64,000 nucleotides of DNA from Pseudorhodoferax sp965279475 (GCA_965279475.1 CBDIIA010000003.1:496001-560000); one strand, 5' to 3'; positions 20,523 through 30,467 are shown, counted from the stretch's first letter. A program made the numbers and translations. Notes: a model not told the origin generated them from the letters alone.

Positions 20523-22586
20523 TCAGGATGCGCCATCCGGCGCCAACGGCGTGATGCGCAGCAACAGCGAACCCTTGGCCGCCTGACCGCCCACCTGTGC
20601 GTGGCACTCGGCCACGGTGCCGGCGATCGGTGCGGCCAGCGTGTGTTCCATCTTCATCGCTTCGAGCACCACCAGTCGCTGGCCGGCCGCGACGCGGTCA
20701 CCGGCCTGCACGGCCACGGCGACGATGCGGCCGGTGAGCGGTGCGGTGATGGCCCCACTCGCGTCCGCTGCCTGCCTGCGTTTGCGCGGGTCGGTGCGCT
20801 CGAAGGCCCAGGCGCGCCGTGCATGGAACAGGTGCAGCGTGTCGCCCTGCAGCGCCAGCACGGCGGTCTCGAGGATGCCGTTGCATTCGACCGTGAGCAC
20901 CGCCCTGTCGGCATCCGCCCAGCGGGGCGCGCGCAGTGTCCAGGTGGTGACCGGGGCCGGTGCCTCGGATGCGTTGCCGGCGGCGGTCTGCAGCGTCAGC
21001 TGCCAGGTGTCGCGCTCGGGCGTGGCCTCGCACGCCACGCGGGCGTGCCAGTGGTGCTGCTCCAGCGCCAGCGCCACGTGCGTGTCGACCGTGCCGAGTG
21101 CCGGCGTGGCGATCGGCTGCGGGCCCGGTGCAGCGGAGATGGGCATGGCCAGCGCGACCATCGCGAACGCGGCCAGTGCCACCGTCTCTGCCGCCGGCAC
21201 GCCACGGCTGGATGGTTGTGCGCCGAAGCGCTGCGGCACGAAGCCGGTGTGCACCTCCGCGCCGTCGGCAAGCACGGGGTCGGCCAGGCAGTCGGCCAGG
21301 AAGCCCTGGTTGCTCGGCAGGCCGAGCAGCACGCAGTGCTCGACGGCGGACAGCAGCTTGCGCCGCGCTTCATCGCGCGTGCGGCCGTGGGCGACGAGCT
21401 TGGCGAGCATCGAGTCGTAGTGGGGCGACACCGTGCCGCCTTCGGCCAGCCCATGGTCGATGCGCACGTCGTGCCCTTGCGGTGGCCGCCAGCGCAGCAC
21501 CGGGCCGGTCTGTGGCAGAAAGCCGGCGGGTACGTCCTCGGCGGCCAGCCGCACTTCGATCGCATGGCCCTGCAGCCGCACGTCAGCCTGCTGCAGGTCG
21601 AGCGGCTCGCCGGCGGCGATGCGAAGCTGCCACTCGACGAGGTCGAGGCCGGTGATGGCCTCGGTCACCGCATGCTCCACCTGCAGCCGGGTGTTCATTT
21701 CCATGAAATGGAAACGACCGTCGCGCTCGAGCAGGAACTCCATCGTGCCGGCGCCGATGTAGCCGATGGCGCGTGCGCTGCGCACCGCGGCCTCGCCCAT
21801 GCGTTCGCGCAGCGCCGCATCGACGGCGGGCGAGGGCGCCTCTTCGATCAGCTTCTGGTGGCGGCGCTGCACCGAGCAGTCGCGCTCGCCGAGGTGGATG
21901 GTGTGGCCGTGCCGGTCGGCCAGCAGCTGGATCTCGACGTGCCGCGGCGCGACCACCGCGCGCTCGAGGATCAGCTCGTCCGAGCCGAACGCCGCCTGCG
22001 CTTCGGAACGCGCCGAGGCCAGCGCCTGCGGCAGCGCCTCGGCGGCAGACACCAGGCGCATGCCGCGCCCGCCGCCGCCGGCCGCGGCCTTGACCATCAC
22101 CGGGTAGTCGATGCGCGCGGCCGCGTCGACGAAGGCCGCGTCGCGCTGGTCTTCGCCTTCGTAGCCGGGAATGCAGGGCATGCCCGATGCCTGCAGCAGC
22201 CGCTTGGCCTGGGCCTTGTTGCCCATCGCGCGGATCGCGGCCCCGGTGGGCCCGATGAACACCAGGCCGGCCGCGTCCACCGCGTCGGCGAACGCGTCGT
22301 TCTCGGCGAGAAAGCCGTAGCCGGGGTGCACGGCATCGGCGCCGGTGCGGCGGGCCGCGTCGAGCAAGGCGCCGATGTGCAGGTACGAGGCTGCCGGGGC
22401 CGCGGCGCCGATGTGGACGGCGCTGTCGGCCGCGTGCACGTGCGGGCTGTCGCGGTCGGCCTCGGAGTACACCGCGACGCTGCGCCAGCCCAGCCGCCGC
22501 ACCGTGCGCAGCAGGCGCAGCGCGATCTCGCCGCGGTTGGCGATCAGCACGGTGTGGAACGGTCGGATCTGTTTGGCGATGGTCAT
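20523..22586 (-). CDS. Acyl-CoA carboxylase alpha subunit (biotin carboxylase + BCCP)
   Basis: A 687-aa biotin-dependent carboxylase subunit. The N-terminal biotin carboxylase domain has IANRGEIALRLLRT, the glycine-rich ATP loop AAGGGGRGMR and FMEMNTRLQVEHAVTE. The C-terminal carrier domain has EAMKMEH with biotinylated Lys645. It lies 31 bp downstream of the carboxyltransferase gene. Domain order and length fit the methylcrotonyl-CoA/geranyl-CoA carboxylase class (AtuF/MccA); propionyl-CoA is less likely but not excluded. Confidence 0.9.
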   Translation of the reverse strand: MTIAKQIRPFHTVLIANRGEIALRLLRTVRRLGWRSVAVYSEADRDSPHVHAADSAVHIGAAAPAASYLHIGALLDAARRTGADAVHPGYGFLAENDAFADAVDAAGLVFIGPTGAAIRAMGNKAQAKRLLQASGMPCIPGYEGEDQRDAAFVDAAARIDYPVMVKAAAGGGGRGMRLVSAAEALPQALASARSEAQAAFGSDELILERAVVAPRHVEIQLLADRHGHTIHLGERDCSVQRRHQKLIEEAPSPAVDAALRERMGEAAVRSARAIGYIGAGTMEFLLERDGRFHFMEMNTRLQVEHAVTEAITGLDLVEWQLRIAAGEPLDLQQADVRLQGHAIEVRLAAEDVPAGFLPQTGPVLRWRPPQGHDVRIDHGLAEGGTVSPHYDSMLAKLVAHGRTRDEARRKLLSAVEHCVLLGLPSNQGFLADCLADPVLADGAEVHTGFVPQRFGAQPSSRGVPAAETVALAAFAMVALAMPISAAPGPQPIATPALGTVDTHVALALEQHHWHARVACEATPERDTWQLTLQTAAGNASEAPAPVTTWTLRAPRWADADRAVLTVECNGILETAVLALQGDTLHLFHARRAWAFERTDPRKRRQAADASGAITAPLTGRIVAVAVQAGDRVAAGQRLVVLEAMKMEHTLAAPIAGTVAECHAQVGGQAAKGSLLLRITPLAPDGAS

Positions 22587-22617
22587 AGGGTGCGGCGGTC
22601 GGTGGTGGCTGCAGGCG

Positions 22618-24231
22618 TCAGAAACGGGCGACGCCGAACTGCACGGGCCGCAGCCTGCGTGCCTCGGCTTCGCGCACGGTCGCCAGCACGAAGGCCAGCA
22701 CGGCGCGGGTGTCGCGCGGGTCGATGACGCCGTCGTCCAGCAGGTGGCCGCTGGTGTAGAAGGCGCTGGCCTGGCGGTCGAAGGTGGCGACGATCTCGGC
22801 CTTCTGCGCCGACAGGCGGGCCTCGTCGAGCGGCAGGCCCTTGCGCGCCGCCTGCTGCCGCGCGACGATGTCCATCGTGGTCGCGGCCTGCTCGCCGCCC
22901 ATCACCGCGGTGCGGGCGTTCGGCCACGAGAAGCAGAAGCGCGGGCCGAAGGCGCGCCCGCACATGCCGTAGTTGCCCGCGCCGAACGAGGCGCCGCAGT
23001 GCACTGTGATCTGCGGCACCTGCGCGTTGGCCAGCGCCTGGATCATCTTCGAGCCGTGCTTGATCATGCCGGCCTCTTCGGAGGCGCGGCCGACGATGAA
23101 GCCGGTGGTGTTCTGCAGGAACACGATGGGCGTGCCCGACTGGTTGCAGAGCTGGATGAACTGCGCCGCCTTGGTGGCGCCGGCCGGGTCGATCGGGCCG
23201 TTGTTGCCGATGAAGGCGACCGCGTGGCCGTCGATGCGTGCATGGCCGCAGACGGTGCCGGCGCCGTAGTCGGGCTTGAAGTCCATCCAGCGCGAGTCGT
23301 CGACGATGCGGGCGATCACCTCGCGCATGTCGACCGACTGGCGGTGTTCCAGCACCATCACGCCGGCCAGCTCGTCGGTGGGCAGGCGCGGCGGGCATGA
23401 ATCGGCCTGCGGCGCCGGCCGATCCCAGGGCAGGGTGGCCAGGATGTCGCGGGCCAGCGCGATGGCGTGCGCGTCGTCCTCGGCCACGTACTCGGCCAGG
23501 CCGCTGACGGCGGCATGCATGTCGGTACCGCCCAGTTCCTCGTCGGTCGCGATCTCGCCGGTCGCCGCCTTCAGCAGCGGCGGGCCGGCCAGGAAGGCCT
23601 TGGCCTGGCCGCGCACCATCACCACGTAGTCGGACAGGCCCGGCATGTAGGCGCCGCCGGCGGTGGACGAGCCGTGCACGACGGTCACCACCGGCAGCCC
23701 CGCGGCCGACAGCCGCGCGAGCGTGCAGAACAGGCCGCCGCCCCGCACGAACTGCTCGACGCGGTACTTGCGCAGGTTGGCGCCGGCCGACTCGACCAGG
23801 TGCACGAAGGGCAGCCGGTTCTCGAGCGCGATGTCCTGGCAGCGCATGATCTTCTGGCCGCCGCCCTCGGTCAGCGCGCCGGCCTCGATGCCCGAGTCGC
23901 TGGCCAGCACCATGCAGCGCACGCCGCTGACGAAGCCGATGCCAGCGATCTGCGAGCCGCCGGGCAGGCAGCGCTCGAGGTCGGTGTCGTCGAGCGCGTA
24001 GCCGGCCAGCGTGGCGAGCGGCAGGAACGGCCGGCCGGGGTCGAGCAGGCGCGCGACGCGCTCGCGCGGCAGCAGTGCACCACGGCGCGCGAAGGCCGGC
24101 GCGGCGCGCGCAGAGGCGTCGGCGGCACGCTGCTCCAGGGCCCGCAACTGCTCGACCAGGGCCAGCATGCCGGCACGCTGCGCGGCGAAGGTTTCGGAGG
24201 CCGGGTGGAGACGGGTCTCGAACGGGGTCAT
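22618..24231 (-). CDS. Acyl-CoA carboxylase beta subunit (carboxyltransferase; methylcrotonyl-/geranyl-CoA type)
   Basis: A 537-aa carboxyltransferase that moves CO2 from biotin to the acyl-CoA. The N-terminal crotonase-fold half has GGSQIAGIGFVSG and HGSSTAGGAYMPGLSDYVVMV. The C-terminal half has NTTGFIVGRASEEAGMIKHGSKMI and GASFGAGNYGMCGRAFGPRF, typical of MccB/AtuC. The start at 24231 (MTPFETRLHP) matches the family N-terminus; 20 upstream in-frame residues look non-coding. The role would be leucine or acyclic terpenoid catabolism, but no other pathway gene is adjacent. Confidence 0.9.
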   Translation of the reverse strand: MTPFETRLHPASETFAAQRAGMLALVEQLRALEQRAADASARAAPAFARRGALLPRERVARLLDPGRPFLPLATLAGYALDDTDLERCLPGGSQIAGIGFVSGVRCMVLASDSGIEAGALTEGGGQKIMRCQDIALENRLPFVHLVESAGANLRKYRVEQFVRGGGLFCTLARLSAAGLPVVTVVHGSSTAGGAYMPGLSDYVVMVRGQAKAFLAGPPLLKAATGEIATDEELGGTDMHAAVSGLAEYVAEDDAHAIALARDILATLPWDRPAPQADSCPPRLPTDELAGVMVLEHRQSVDMREVIARIVDDSRWMDFKPDYGAGTVCGHARIDGHAVAFIGNNGPIDPAGATKAAQFIQLCNQSGTPIVFLQNTTGFIVGRASEEAGMIKHGSKMIQALANAQVPQITVHCGASFGAGNYGMCGRAFGPRFCFSWPNARTAVMGGEQAATTMDIVARQQAARKGLPLDEARLSAQKAEIVATFDRQASAFYTSGHLLDDGVIDPRDTRAVLAFVLATVREAEARRLRPVQFGVARF

Positions 24232-24360
24232 GCAAGGCTTTCGGGAGACGGCCGCCGCGCGTGCTGCGGCGCGCCCCGATGCTGCGTGCACGCGTGCGGC
24301 ATGCCCACGGTAGTTACCCCCATGGACCCCCGGCCGCGGGCGCCCCGGGCGCCGTCCCGG

Positions 24361-24663
24361 TCAGGGTGTCTTGTTGCGCGGGCGCCGGGCCGCGCCGTCG
24401 AAGGGCGCGCCCTCGACGGTCAGCCCTTGCGCCGAGAACCGGGCGGCATTGCCCGGCCCGATGCCCTTGACGCGGGCGAGCAGGTCGGACCAGTCCTTGA
24501 ACGGTGCCTTGCCGCGTTCGGCCAGCATCGGCGTCGACAGGCCGGGGCCGATGCCGCGGATGCTGTCGAGTTCGGCCGCGGTGGCCTGGTTGACTTCGAG
24601 CGCATGGCCGGGGCCTGCGATGCAGGCCAGCAGCACCAGCGCCGGCAGCAGTGCGCCGCGCAC
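24361..24663 (-). CDS. ComEA-like helix-hairpin-helix protein, exported
   Basis: A 100-aa protein with a signal peptide (MRGALLPALVLLACIAGPGHA), then a double helix-hairpin-helix domain (VNQATAAELDSIRGIGPGLS and LLARVKGIGPGNAARF) that binds DNA non-specifically. Start GTG at 24663 lies four bases after the hldD stop. The family includes the competence DNA receptor ComEA; here it may simply be a small periplasmic HhH protein of the operon. Confidence 0.75.
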   Translation of the reverse strand: MRGALLPALVLLACIAGPGHALEVNQATAAELDSIRGIGPGLSTPMLAERGKAPFKDWSDLLARVKGIGPGNAARFSAQGLTVEGAPFDGAARRPRNKTP

Positions 24664-24667
24664 GGTG

Positions 24668-25690
24668 TCAGCCCGGCGTGGCGGGCACGGCCGCGGCCAG
24701 TGCCTGCACGTAGCGCGTGACGCCGGTCTGCACGTCGGCGAAGACATGGTCGCAGCCGGTGGCGCGCAGCCGCGTCAGATCGGCTTCGGTGTGGCACTGG
24801 TACTTGCCGCGCAGCGCGTCCGGGAACGGGATGTAGCCGATGAGATCGGCCGACACGGCATCGGCCAGCGTCAACGCGGCCTGGCCGGCGGCGGCGCGCC
24901 GCGCATTGACGACGGCCAGCGCGACATCGTTGAACGGCTGCGCCCGGCCGGTGCCGAGGTTGAACAGGCCCGAGCACGCGGGATGGTCGAAGAACCACAG
25001 GTTGACCGCCACCACGTCGTCGATGAAGACGAAGTCGCGCTGCTGTTCCCCCGGGGCGTAGCCGCCGTAGTCACCGAACAGCCGGACCTGGCCGTCGGCC
25101 GCGAACTGGTGGAACTGGTGGAACGCGACGCTGGCCATGCGGCCCTTGTGCTGTTCGCGCGGACCGTAGACGTTGAAGTAACGAAAGCCCACCGTCTGCG
25201 TGGCGGCCTGCGCAAAGCCGTCGCCGAGCCGGCGCCGCAGCGTCTGGTCGAACAGCAGTTTGGAGTAGCCGTAGACGTTGAGCGGGCGTTCGTAGGCTGG
25301 TGCTTCGACGAACACCTCGGACCCGCCGTAGGTAGCGGCCGACGACGCGTACAGCAGCCGGGTGCGACGCCGCTGGCAGGCGTCGAACAGGCCGCACGAC
25401 AGCGTGTAGTTGTTTGCCATCATGTACTGGCCGTCGGTCTCCATCGTGTCGCTGCAGGCGCCTTCGTGGAAGACGGCATCGACACGGCCGTAGCCGCCGT
25501 CGGCGAAGGCCTGGTAGAAACTGCCGGCGTCGACGTAGTCGGCAATGCGCAGGTCGACCAGGTTCCTGAACTTGTCGCCCTGCGTCAGGTCGTCGACGGC
25601 GATGATGTCGTCGATGCCGCGCGCGTTCAGGCCCTTGACGATGTTGCTGCCGATAAAACCGGCCGCTCCGGTGACGACGATGCGGGTCAT
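24668..25690 (-). CDS. hldD: ADP-L-glycero-D-manno-heptose 6-epimerase
   Basis: A 340-aa NAD(P)-binding epimerase that makes ADP-L-glycero-D-manno-heptose for the lipopolysaccharide inner core. The Rossmann motif is VTGAAGFIGSNIVKGL at the N-terminus. The catalytic Ser/Tyr/Lys region includes SSAATYGG and YGYSKLLFD. The start at 25690 was chosen for the N-terminal Rossmann strand; a longer ORF runs on upstream. It lies 13 bp after hldE, which supplies its pathway precursor. Confidence 0.95.
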   Translation of the reverse strand: MTRIVVTGAAGFIGSNIVKGLNARGIDDIIAVDDLTQGDKFRNLVDLRIADYVDAGSFYQAFADGGYGRVDAVFHEGACSDTMETDGQYMMANNYTLSCGLFDACQRRRTRLLYASSAATYGGSEVFVEAPAYERPLNVYGYSKLLFDQTLRRRLGDGFAQAATQTVGFRYFNVYGPREQHKGRMASVAFHQFHQFAADGQVRLFGDYGGYAPGEQQRDFVFIDDVVAVNLWFFDHPACSGLFNLGTGRAQPFNDVALAVVNARRAAAGQAALTLADAVSADLIGYIPFPDALRGKYQCHTEADLTRLRATGCDHVFADVQTGVTRYVQALAAAVPATPG

Positions 25691-25703
25691 GTGATGCGTG
25701 TCC

Positions 25704-26663
25704 TCAGGGTGTGCCGAACAATTCGTCGTAGCTGACGGTGGCCGTGCCGAACTTGCCGACGACGATGCCGCCGGCGCGGTTGGCCAGCGGCATCGCCTCG
25801 CGCAGGCCGAGCCCGCTGGCGACCAGCGCGGCCATCGTCGCGATGACGGTGTCACCGGCGCCGGTGACGTCGAACACCTCGCGGGCCTGCGCACTCACAT
25901 GCAGCTCGCCGGCGTCGTCGAACAGGGTCATGCCTTCTTCGCTGCGGGTGAGCAGCAACGCGTCGAGTTGCAGTTGCGCGCGCAGCGCATGCGCCTTGCC
26001 GCGCAGTTCGTCCTCGCTGTGCCAGTGGCCGATGACCTGCTGCAGCTCGGCCCGGTTCGGCGTGATCACGCTGGCGTGGCGGTAACGCGAATAGTCGGTG
26101 CCCTTGGGGTCGATCAGCACGGTCTTGCCGGCCTCGCGGGCGCGGGCGATCATCTCGGCCACGTGGGTCAGGCCGCCCTTGCCGTAGTCGGAGAACAGCA
26201 CGGCCGAGTGGCGCGGCAGCAGCTCGGCGAAGGTGGCCGACTGCGACGCCAGCGTCTCGTGTTTTGGGGTGTTCTCGAAGTCGAGCCGCAGCAGTTGCTG
26301 CTGGCGGCCGATGACACGCAGCTTGACCGTGGTCTGCATCTGCGCGTCGCGGCCGAAGTATGGCGTGATGCCGGTGCCGGCGACCAGCGCTTCGAGCTTG
26401 TGGCTGGCCTCGTCGTCGCCGACCACGCTCAGCAGCGAGGCCTGCGCGCCCAGCGTCACGATGTTGTAGGCCACGTTGGCGGCGGCGCCGATGCGTTCTT
26501 CCTCGCGCGTGACGCGGACCACCGGCACCGGCGCTTCGGGCGAGATGCGGTCGACCGCGCCATACCAGTAGCGGTCGAGCATCGCATCGCCGACCACCAG
26601 CACGCTGGCGGCGGCCATGGTCTCGCGGGAGAGGACCGGAAAAGAGACTGGGGGTGTGCTCAT
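25704..26663 (-). CDS. hldE: D-glycero-beta-D-manno-heptose-7-phosphate kinase (RfaE domain I)
   Basis: A 319-aa PfkB/ribokinase-fold kinase with GDAMLDRYWYG, RISPEAPVPVV and the C-terminal anion-hole motif DVTGAGDTV. It corresponds to the kinase half only of enterobacterial HldE; the adenylyltransferase half must be encoded elsewhere, as is usual in betaproteobacteria. It overlaps the lapB stop by ATGA and precedes hldD, forming a heptose-synthesis pair. Confidence 0.93.
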   Translation of the reverse strand: MSTPPVSFPVLSRETMAAASVLVVGDAMLDRYWYGAVDRISPEAPVPVVRVTREEERIGAAANVAYNIVTLGAQASLLSVVGDDEASHKLEALVAGTGITPYFGRDAQMQTTVKLRVIGRQQQLLRLDFENTPKHETLASQSATFAELLPRHSAVLFSDYGKGGLTHVAEMIARAREAGKTVLIDPKGTDYSRYRHASVITPNRAELQQVIGHWHSEDELRGKAHALRAQLQLDALLLTRSEEGMTLFDDAGELHVSAQAREVFDVTGAGDTVIATMAALVASGLGLREAMPLANRAGGIVVGKFGTATVSYDELFGTP

Positions 26664-27817
26664 AGTTCTTCGACCCGGCGCGCCGGATAACTGTCCCAGG
26701 CCTGGCAGCCGGGGCATTGCCAGAAGTGCTGCTTGGCTTCGAAGCCGCAGGCGGCACAGCGGTAGCGCGTGAGCGGGCGGGCGGCGTGGTCGAGCGCGCG
26801 TTGTACCTGTGGGTGGAACTGCTCGTGCTCGAGTTTCTCGCCGGCCAGCCAGCGTGCGGCTGCGACCAGCGACTGCTCGCGCTCCAGGTGCTGCACGTAC
26901 CAGTAGCGCGCGGCCGGCGCGTTCTCGCTGCAGTCGCCCTCCAGCGTGACGATGGCTTCCAGCACGTCGAGCGAGGCGAACTCGGCGTAGCTGGCGCGCA
27001 GCACCTCGAGTGCCTGCGCGCGCTGGCCGGCCGCCAGCGCGGCGGTGGCCATGCGTGGTGCGATCAGCGGCATCGCGGCGGGGGCGGACTCGCTGAGCGT
27101 CAGCAGCGTCTGCAGCGCAGTGGCGTCGTCACCGGTCTTCATCTGCAGGTTGGCCAGGTCGATGCGGGGCCGCGGCGACTGCGGGGCGGTGGCGATGGCG
27201 CGATCGAGCAGCAGCGTGGCGGCTTCGTCCTGGCCGGCCGCGACCTGGGCTGCCGCCTGCTCGCACAGGTAGTGGGCCAGGCGGCCGCTGAAACTGCCGT
27301 GCTCGGCGGCTTCGAGTTTCTGCGCGATCTCGGCCGCGTGGGGCCAGTCGCGCGAGCGTTCGTAGATGGCGAGCAGCGCCAGCCGGCTCTGCGATTCGAA
27401 CTTCGTGCCTTCAAGCTTGTGCAAGGCTTCCTCGGCCCGGTCGAGCAGGCCGGCCTTCAGGAAGTCGAGCGCCAGTGCATGCTGGGCGCGGTCGCGGTCG
27501 GTGGCACCCAGGTCGCCGCGCGACAGCAGGTGCTCGTGCACCCGCACGGCACGTTCGTACTCGCCGCGGCGGCGGAACAGGTTGCCCAGGGCGAAGTGCA
27601 GCTCGGACGTGTCGGGGTCCTTCTGTACCGCCTCGATGAAGGCGTCGATGGCCTGGTCCTGCTGTTCGTTCAGCAGGAAGTTGAGGCCCTTGAAGTAGGC
27701 CTTGGGTGCCTGCCGGTTCTCGATGCGCAACTGCCGCAGATCGAGCCGCGAAGCGAGCCAGCCCAGCACGAAGGCCACGGGCAGGCCGAGCAGGATCCAG
27801 CCGAGATCAAAGTCCAT
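26660..27817 (-). CDS. lapB: LapB (YciM), lipopolysaccharide assembly TPR protein
   Basis: A 385-aa protein with an N-terminal transmembrane anchor (ILLGLPVAFVLGWLASRL), serial TPR repeats from about 45 to 340 and a C-terminal rubredoxin-like metal site (CAACGF and CPGCQ). LapB recruits LpxC for FtsH degradation and so balances lipopolysaccharide synthesis. It overlaps lapA upstream and hldE downstream. Confidence 0.95.
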   Translation of the reverse strand: MDFDLGWILLGLPVAFVLGWLASRLDLRQLRIENRQAPKAYFKGLNFLLNEQQDQAIDAFIEAVQKDPDTSELHFALGNLFRRRGEYERAVRVHEHLLSRGDLGATDRDRAQHALALDFLKAGLLDRAEEALHKLEGTKFESQSRLALLAIYERSRDWPHAAEIAQKLEAAEHGSFSGRLAHYLCEQAAAQVAAGQDEAATLLLDRAIATAPQSPRPRIDLANLQMKTGDDATALQTLLTLSESAPAAMPLIAPRMATAALAAGQRAQALEVLRASYAEFASLDVLEAIVTLEGDCSENAPAARYWYVQHLEREQSLVAAARWLAGEKLEHEQFHPQVQRALDHAARPLTRYRCAACGFEAKQHFWQCPGCQAWDSYPARRVEEL

Positions 27818-28130
27818 GGTGCGGCACGTTGGTCAGGGGATCCTCGGCGACGGCGCTGGCGGCCTCGACCGGGGCCCGGCCCGGCAGCGGCTGGTTCAGC
27901 TGCCGCACGGCCGAGCGGTGTTTCCACCAGCGGGGCACCATCGCGAGCGCGCCGAGCGCCAGCCCGGCGGCGAACGCCGCCAGCACCACCAGCACCATCG
28001 GCGCGCGCCATTGCGTGCCGAAGAAGAAGTGCACGGTGGCGTCTTGCTGGTTGTTCAGCGCAAAAGCGAACAGGGTAAAAAAAATGGCTGCCTTAAGTAA
28101 CCACTTAAGCAGCCATACCAGATTCTTCAT
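27807..28130 (-). CDS. lapA: LapA (YciS), lipopolysaccharide assembly protein A-type membrane protein
   Basis: A 107-aa inner-membrane protein with two hydrophobic segments (LLKAAIFFTLFAFAL and APMVLVVLAAFAAGLALGAL) separated by the NNQQDATVHFFFG turn typical of DUF1049/LapA. The start at 28130 (MKNLVWLLKW) is chosen over a longer frame with a non-coding N-terminus. It overlaps lapB by 11 bp. Confidence 0.88.
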   Translation of the reverse strand: MKNLVWLLKWLLKAAIFFTLFAFALNNQQDATVHFFFGTQWRAPMVLVVLAAFAAGLALGALAMVPRWWKHRSAVRQLNQPLPGRAPVEAASAVAEDPLTNVPHHGL

Positions 28131-28223
28131 TGGACATCCCCATTGCCGAGGCATTCTAGCGGCCCGTGGGCTGCCCGCGATGCACCGGGCGGCCGAGGCC
28201 ACCCGCTGCGGCGCCTGCCGGAA

Positions 28224-28535
28224 TCAACCCTGCCGCGAGGCTTCGATTTCCGCGGTGCGGCGGTCCACCGCTTCGCGCAGGGCCTTGCCCGGCTTGAAGT
28301 GCGGTACCCGCTTCTCGGGGATCGCAACGCTTTCGCCGCTGCGGGGATTGCGCCCCATGCGCGGCGGCCGGCGGTTGATCGTGAAGCTGCCGAAGCCGCG
28401 GATCTCGATGCGGTGCCCGCGCACCAGCGCCTCGCTGACGGCTTCCAGGATCGTCTTGACCGCATGCTCGGCATCGCGGTGGGTCAACTGGCTGAAACGT
28501 GCCGCCAGTTCTTCTACGAGATCGGATCGGGTCAT
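28224..28535 (-). CDS. ihfB: Integration host factor beta subunit
   Basis: A 103-aa HU/IHF-family DNA-bending protein (MTRSDLVEELAARF), with the DNA-intercalating arm region including RPPRMGRNPRSGE. A start five codons upstream (28550) is possible, but MTRSDL is the canonical N-terminus. It lies between rpsA and lapA, as in many proteobacteria. Confidence 0.93.
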   Translation of the reverse strand: MTRSDLVEELAARFSQLTHRDAEHAVKTILEAVSEALVRGHRIEIRGFGSFTINRRPPRMGRNPRSGESVAIPEKRVPHFKPGKALREAVDRRTAEIEASRQG

Positions 28536-28589
28536 GTCGAACGGCAACATGGCAGGGCTCGCGCCCCGCCATGCCTGTACACCTTCTTC

Positions 28590-30275
28590 TTACTTTTCCG
28601 AGTTGTCGAGCTTGGCGCGGAGCAGGGCGCCCAGGCTGGTCGTGCCGGCGTTCTCGCGCGCGGACGCCTGGCTCAGGCTGGCCATCGCTTCGTTCTGGTC
28701 GGCGGCGTCCTTGGCCTTGATCGACAGCTGGATGTTGCGGGTCTTGCGATCCACGTTGACCACCACGGCCGTGACTTCGTCACCTTCCTTCAGCACGTTG
28801 CGCGCGTCTTCGACACGGTCGCGGCTGATTTCGGAGGCACGCAGGTAGCCCAGGATGTCGTTGCCCAGATCGATCTCGGCGCCGCGCGCGTCGACGGTCT
28901 TGACCTGGCCGGTGACGGTCTGGCCCTTGTCGTTGACGGTGACGAAGGTCGTGAACGGATCGGAGTCGAGCTGCTTGATGCCCAGCGAGATGCGTTCGCG
29001 GTCGACGTCGACGGCCAGCACCAGCGCCTCGACTTCCTGGCCCTTCTTGTAGTTGCGCACCGCGGCTTCGCCGGGTTCGTTCCACGACAGGTCGGACAGG
29101 TGCACCAGGCCGTCGATGCCGGCAGCCAGGCCGACGAACACGCCGAAGTCGGTGATCGACTTGATCGGGCCTTTGACGCGGTCGCCGCGCTTGGTGTTCT
29201 GCGCGAATTCCTGCCACGGGTTGGCCTTGCACTGCTTCATGCCCAGGCTGATGCGGCGCTTGTCTTCGTCGATCTCGAGGACCATGACTTCGACTTCGTC
29301 GCCCAGCGTGACCAGCTTGGCGGGAGCGATGTTCTTGTTGGTCCAGTCCATCTCGGAGACGTGCACCAGGCCTTCGATGCCGGGTTCGAGTTCGACGAAC
29401 GCGCCGTAGTCGGCGATGTTCGTGACCTTGCCGAACAGGCGCGTGCCTTGCGGGTAGCGGCGCGAAACGCCCATCCACGGGTCGTCGCCCATCTGCTTCA
29501 GACCCAGCGAGACACGGTTCTTCTCGGTGTCGAACTTCAGGATCTTGGCGGTGATCTCTTGACCAGCCGTCACCACTTCGGACGGGTGACGCACGCGGCG
29601 CCATGCCATGTCGGTGATGTGCAGCAGGCCGTCGATGCCGCCGAGGTCGACGAACGCACCGTATTCGGTGATGTTCTTGACGACGCCATGCACCACGGAG
29701 CCTTCCTTCAGGGTTTCCATCAGCTTGGCGCGTTCTTCGCCCATCGACGCTTCGACAACGGCGCGGCGCGACAGCACCACGTTGTTGCGCTTGCGGTCGA
29801 GCTTGATGACCTTGAATTCCATCGTCTTGTTCTCGTACGGAGACAAGTCCTTGATGGGGCGGGTGTCGATCAGCGAGCCGGGCAGGAAGGCGCGGATGCC
29901 GTTCACCAGCACGGTCAGGCCGCCCTTGACCTTGCCGCTGGTGGTGCCGGTGACGAACTCGCCGGATTCCAGGGCCTTTTCGAGCGCCATCCACGAAGCG
30001 AGGCGCTTGGCGGTGTCGCGGCTGACGATGGTGTCGCCGTAGCCGTTCTCGATCGCGACGATGGCGACCGAGACGAACTCACCGACCTGTACTTCGACTA
30101 CGCCCTTGTCGCTCTTGAACTCGTCGAGCGGCACATAGGCTTCGGACTTGAGGCCGGCGTTGACGACGACGAAGTTGTGCTCGATGCGCACGACCTCGGC
30201 GGTAACGACCTCGCCCACGCGGGTTTCCGTTTTTTGTAGCGATTCTTCGAACAGATCGGCAAATGATTCAGACAT
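28590..30275 (-). CDS. rpsA: 30S ribosomal protein S1
   Basis: A 561-aa protein with six S1 RNA-binding domains, seen as repeated GxVKxITDFGxFVxL-type blocks (for example VKNITEYGAFVDLGGIDGLLH and IKSITDFGVFVGLAAGIDGLVH). It is the normal length of proteobacterial S1. It delivers mRNA to the ribosome and also takes part in tmRNA function. It sits between cmk and ihfB. Confidence 0.98.
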   Translation of the reverse strand: MSESFADLFEESLQKTETRVGEVVTAEVVRIEHNFVVVNAGLKSEAYVPLDEFKSDKGVVEVQVGEFVSVAIVAIENGYGDTIVSRDTAKRLASWMALEKALESGEFVTGTTSGKVKGGLTVLVNGIRAFLPGSLIDTRPIKDLSPYENKTMEFKVIKLDRKRNNVVLSRRAVVEASMGEERAKLMETLKEGSVVHGVVKNITEYGAFVDLGGIDGLLHITDMAWRRVRHPSEVVTAGQEITAKILKFDTEKNRVSLGLKQMGDDPWMGVSRRYPQGTRLFGKVTNIADYGAFVELEPGIEGLVHVSEMDWTNKNIAPAKLVTLGDEVEVMVLEIDEDKRRISLGMKQCKANPWQEFAQNTKRGDRVKGPIKSITDFGVFVGLAAGIDGLVHLSDLSWNEPGEAAVRNYKKGQEVEALVLAVDVDRERISLGIKQLDSDPFTTFVTVNDKGQTVTGQVKTVDARGAEIDLGNDILGYLRASEISRDRVEDARNVLKEGDEVTAVVVNVDRKTRNIQLSIKAKDAADQNEAMASLSQASARENAGTTSLGALLRAKLDNSEK

Positions 30276-30467
30276 GTGTTTCCTTGACCACTCAACAGGT
30301 TTCCAAACGCGGAATTGCGTTTGTTTTTATGGCTGCCGTGGCGTGTTGCGGGAGATCCCGCGGGGTTGGAGTGAATGAACCACGCTGCTTGGTGCGCCTG
30401 CGGCGCGTGCTGAACAGCGTGGGCTCTACCGCGCGGCCCGATGGGCCCCACAGCTTCTTCGTGCGTG

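Noticed and set aside
22583..24235. 550-aa frame overlapping the carboxyltransferase gene on the same strand
   Set aside because: Arg/Pro/Ala-rich out-of-frame translation; the other frame has all carboxyltransferase motifs.
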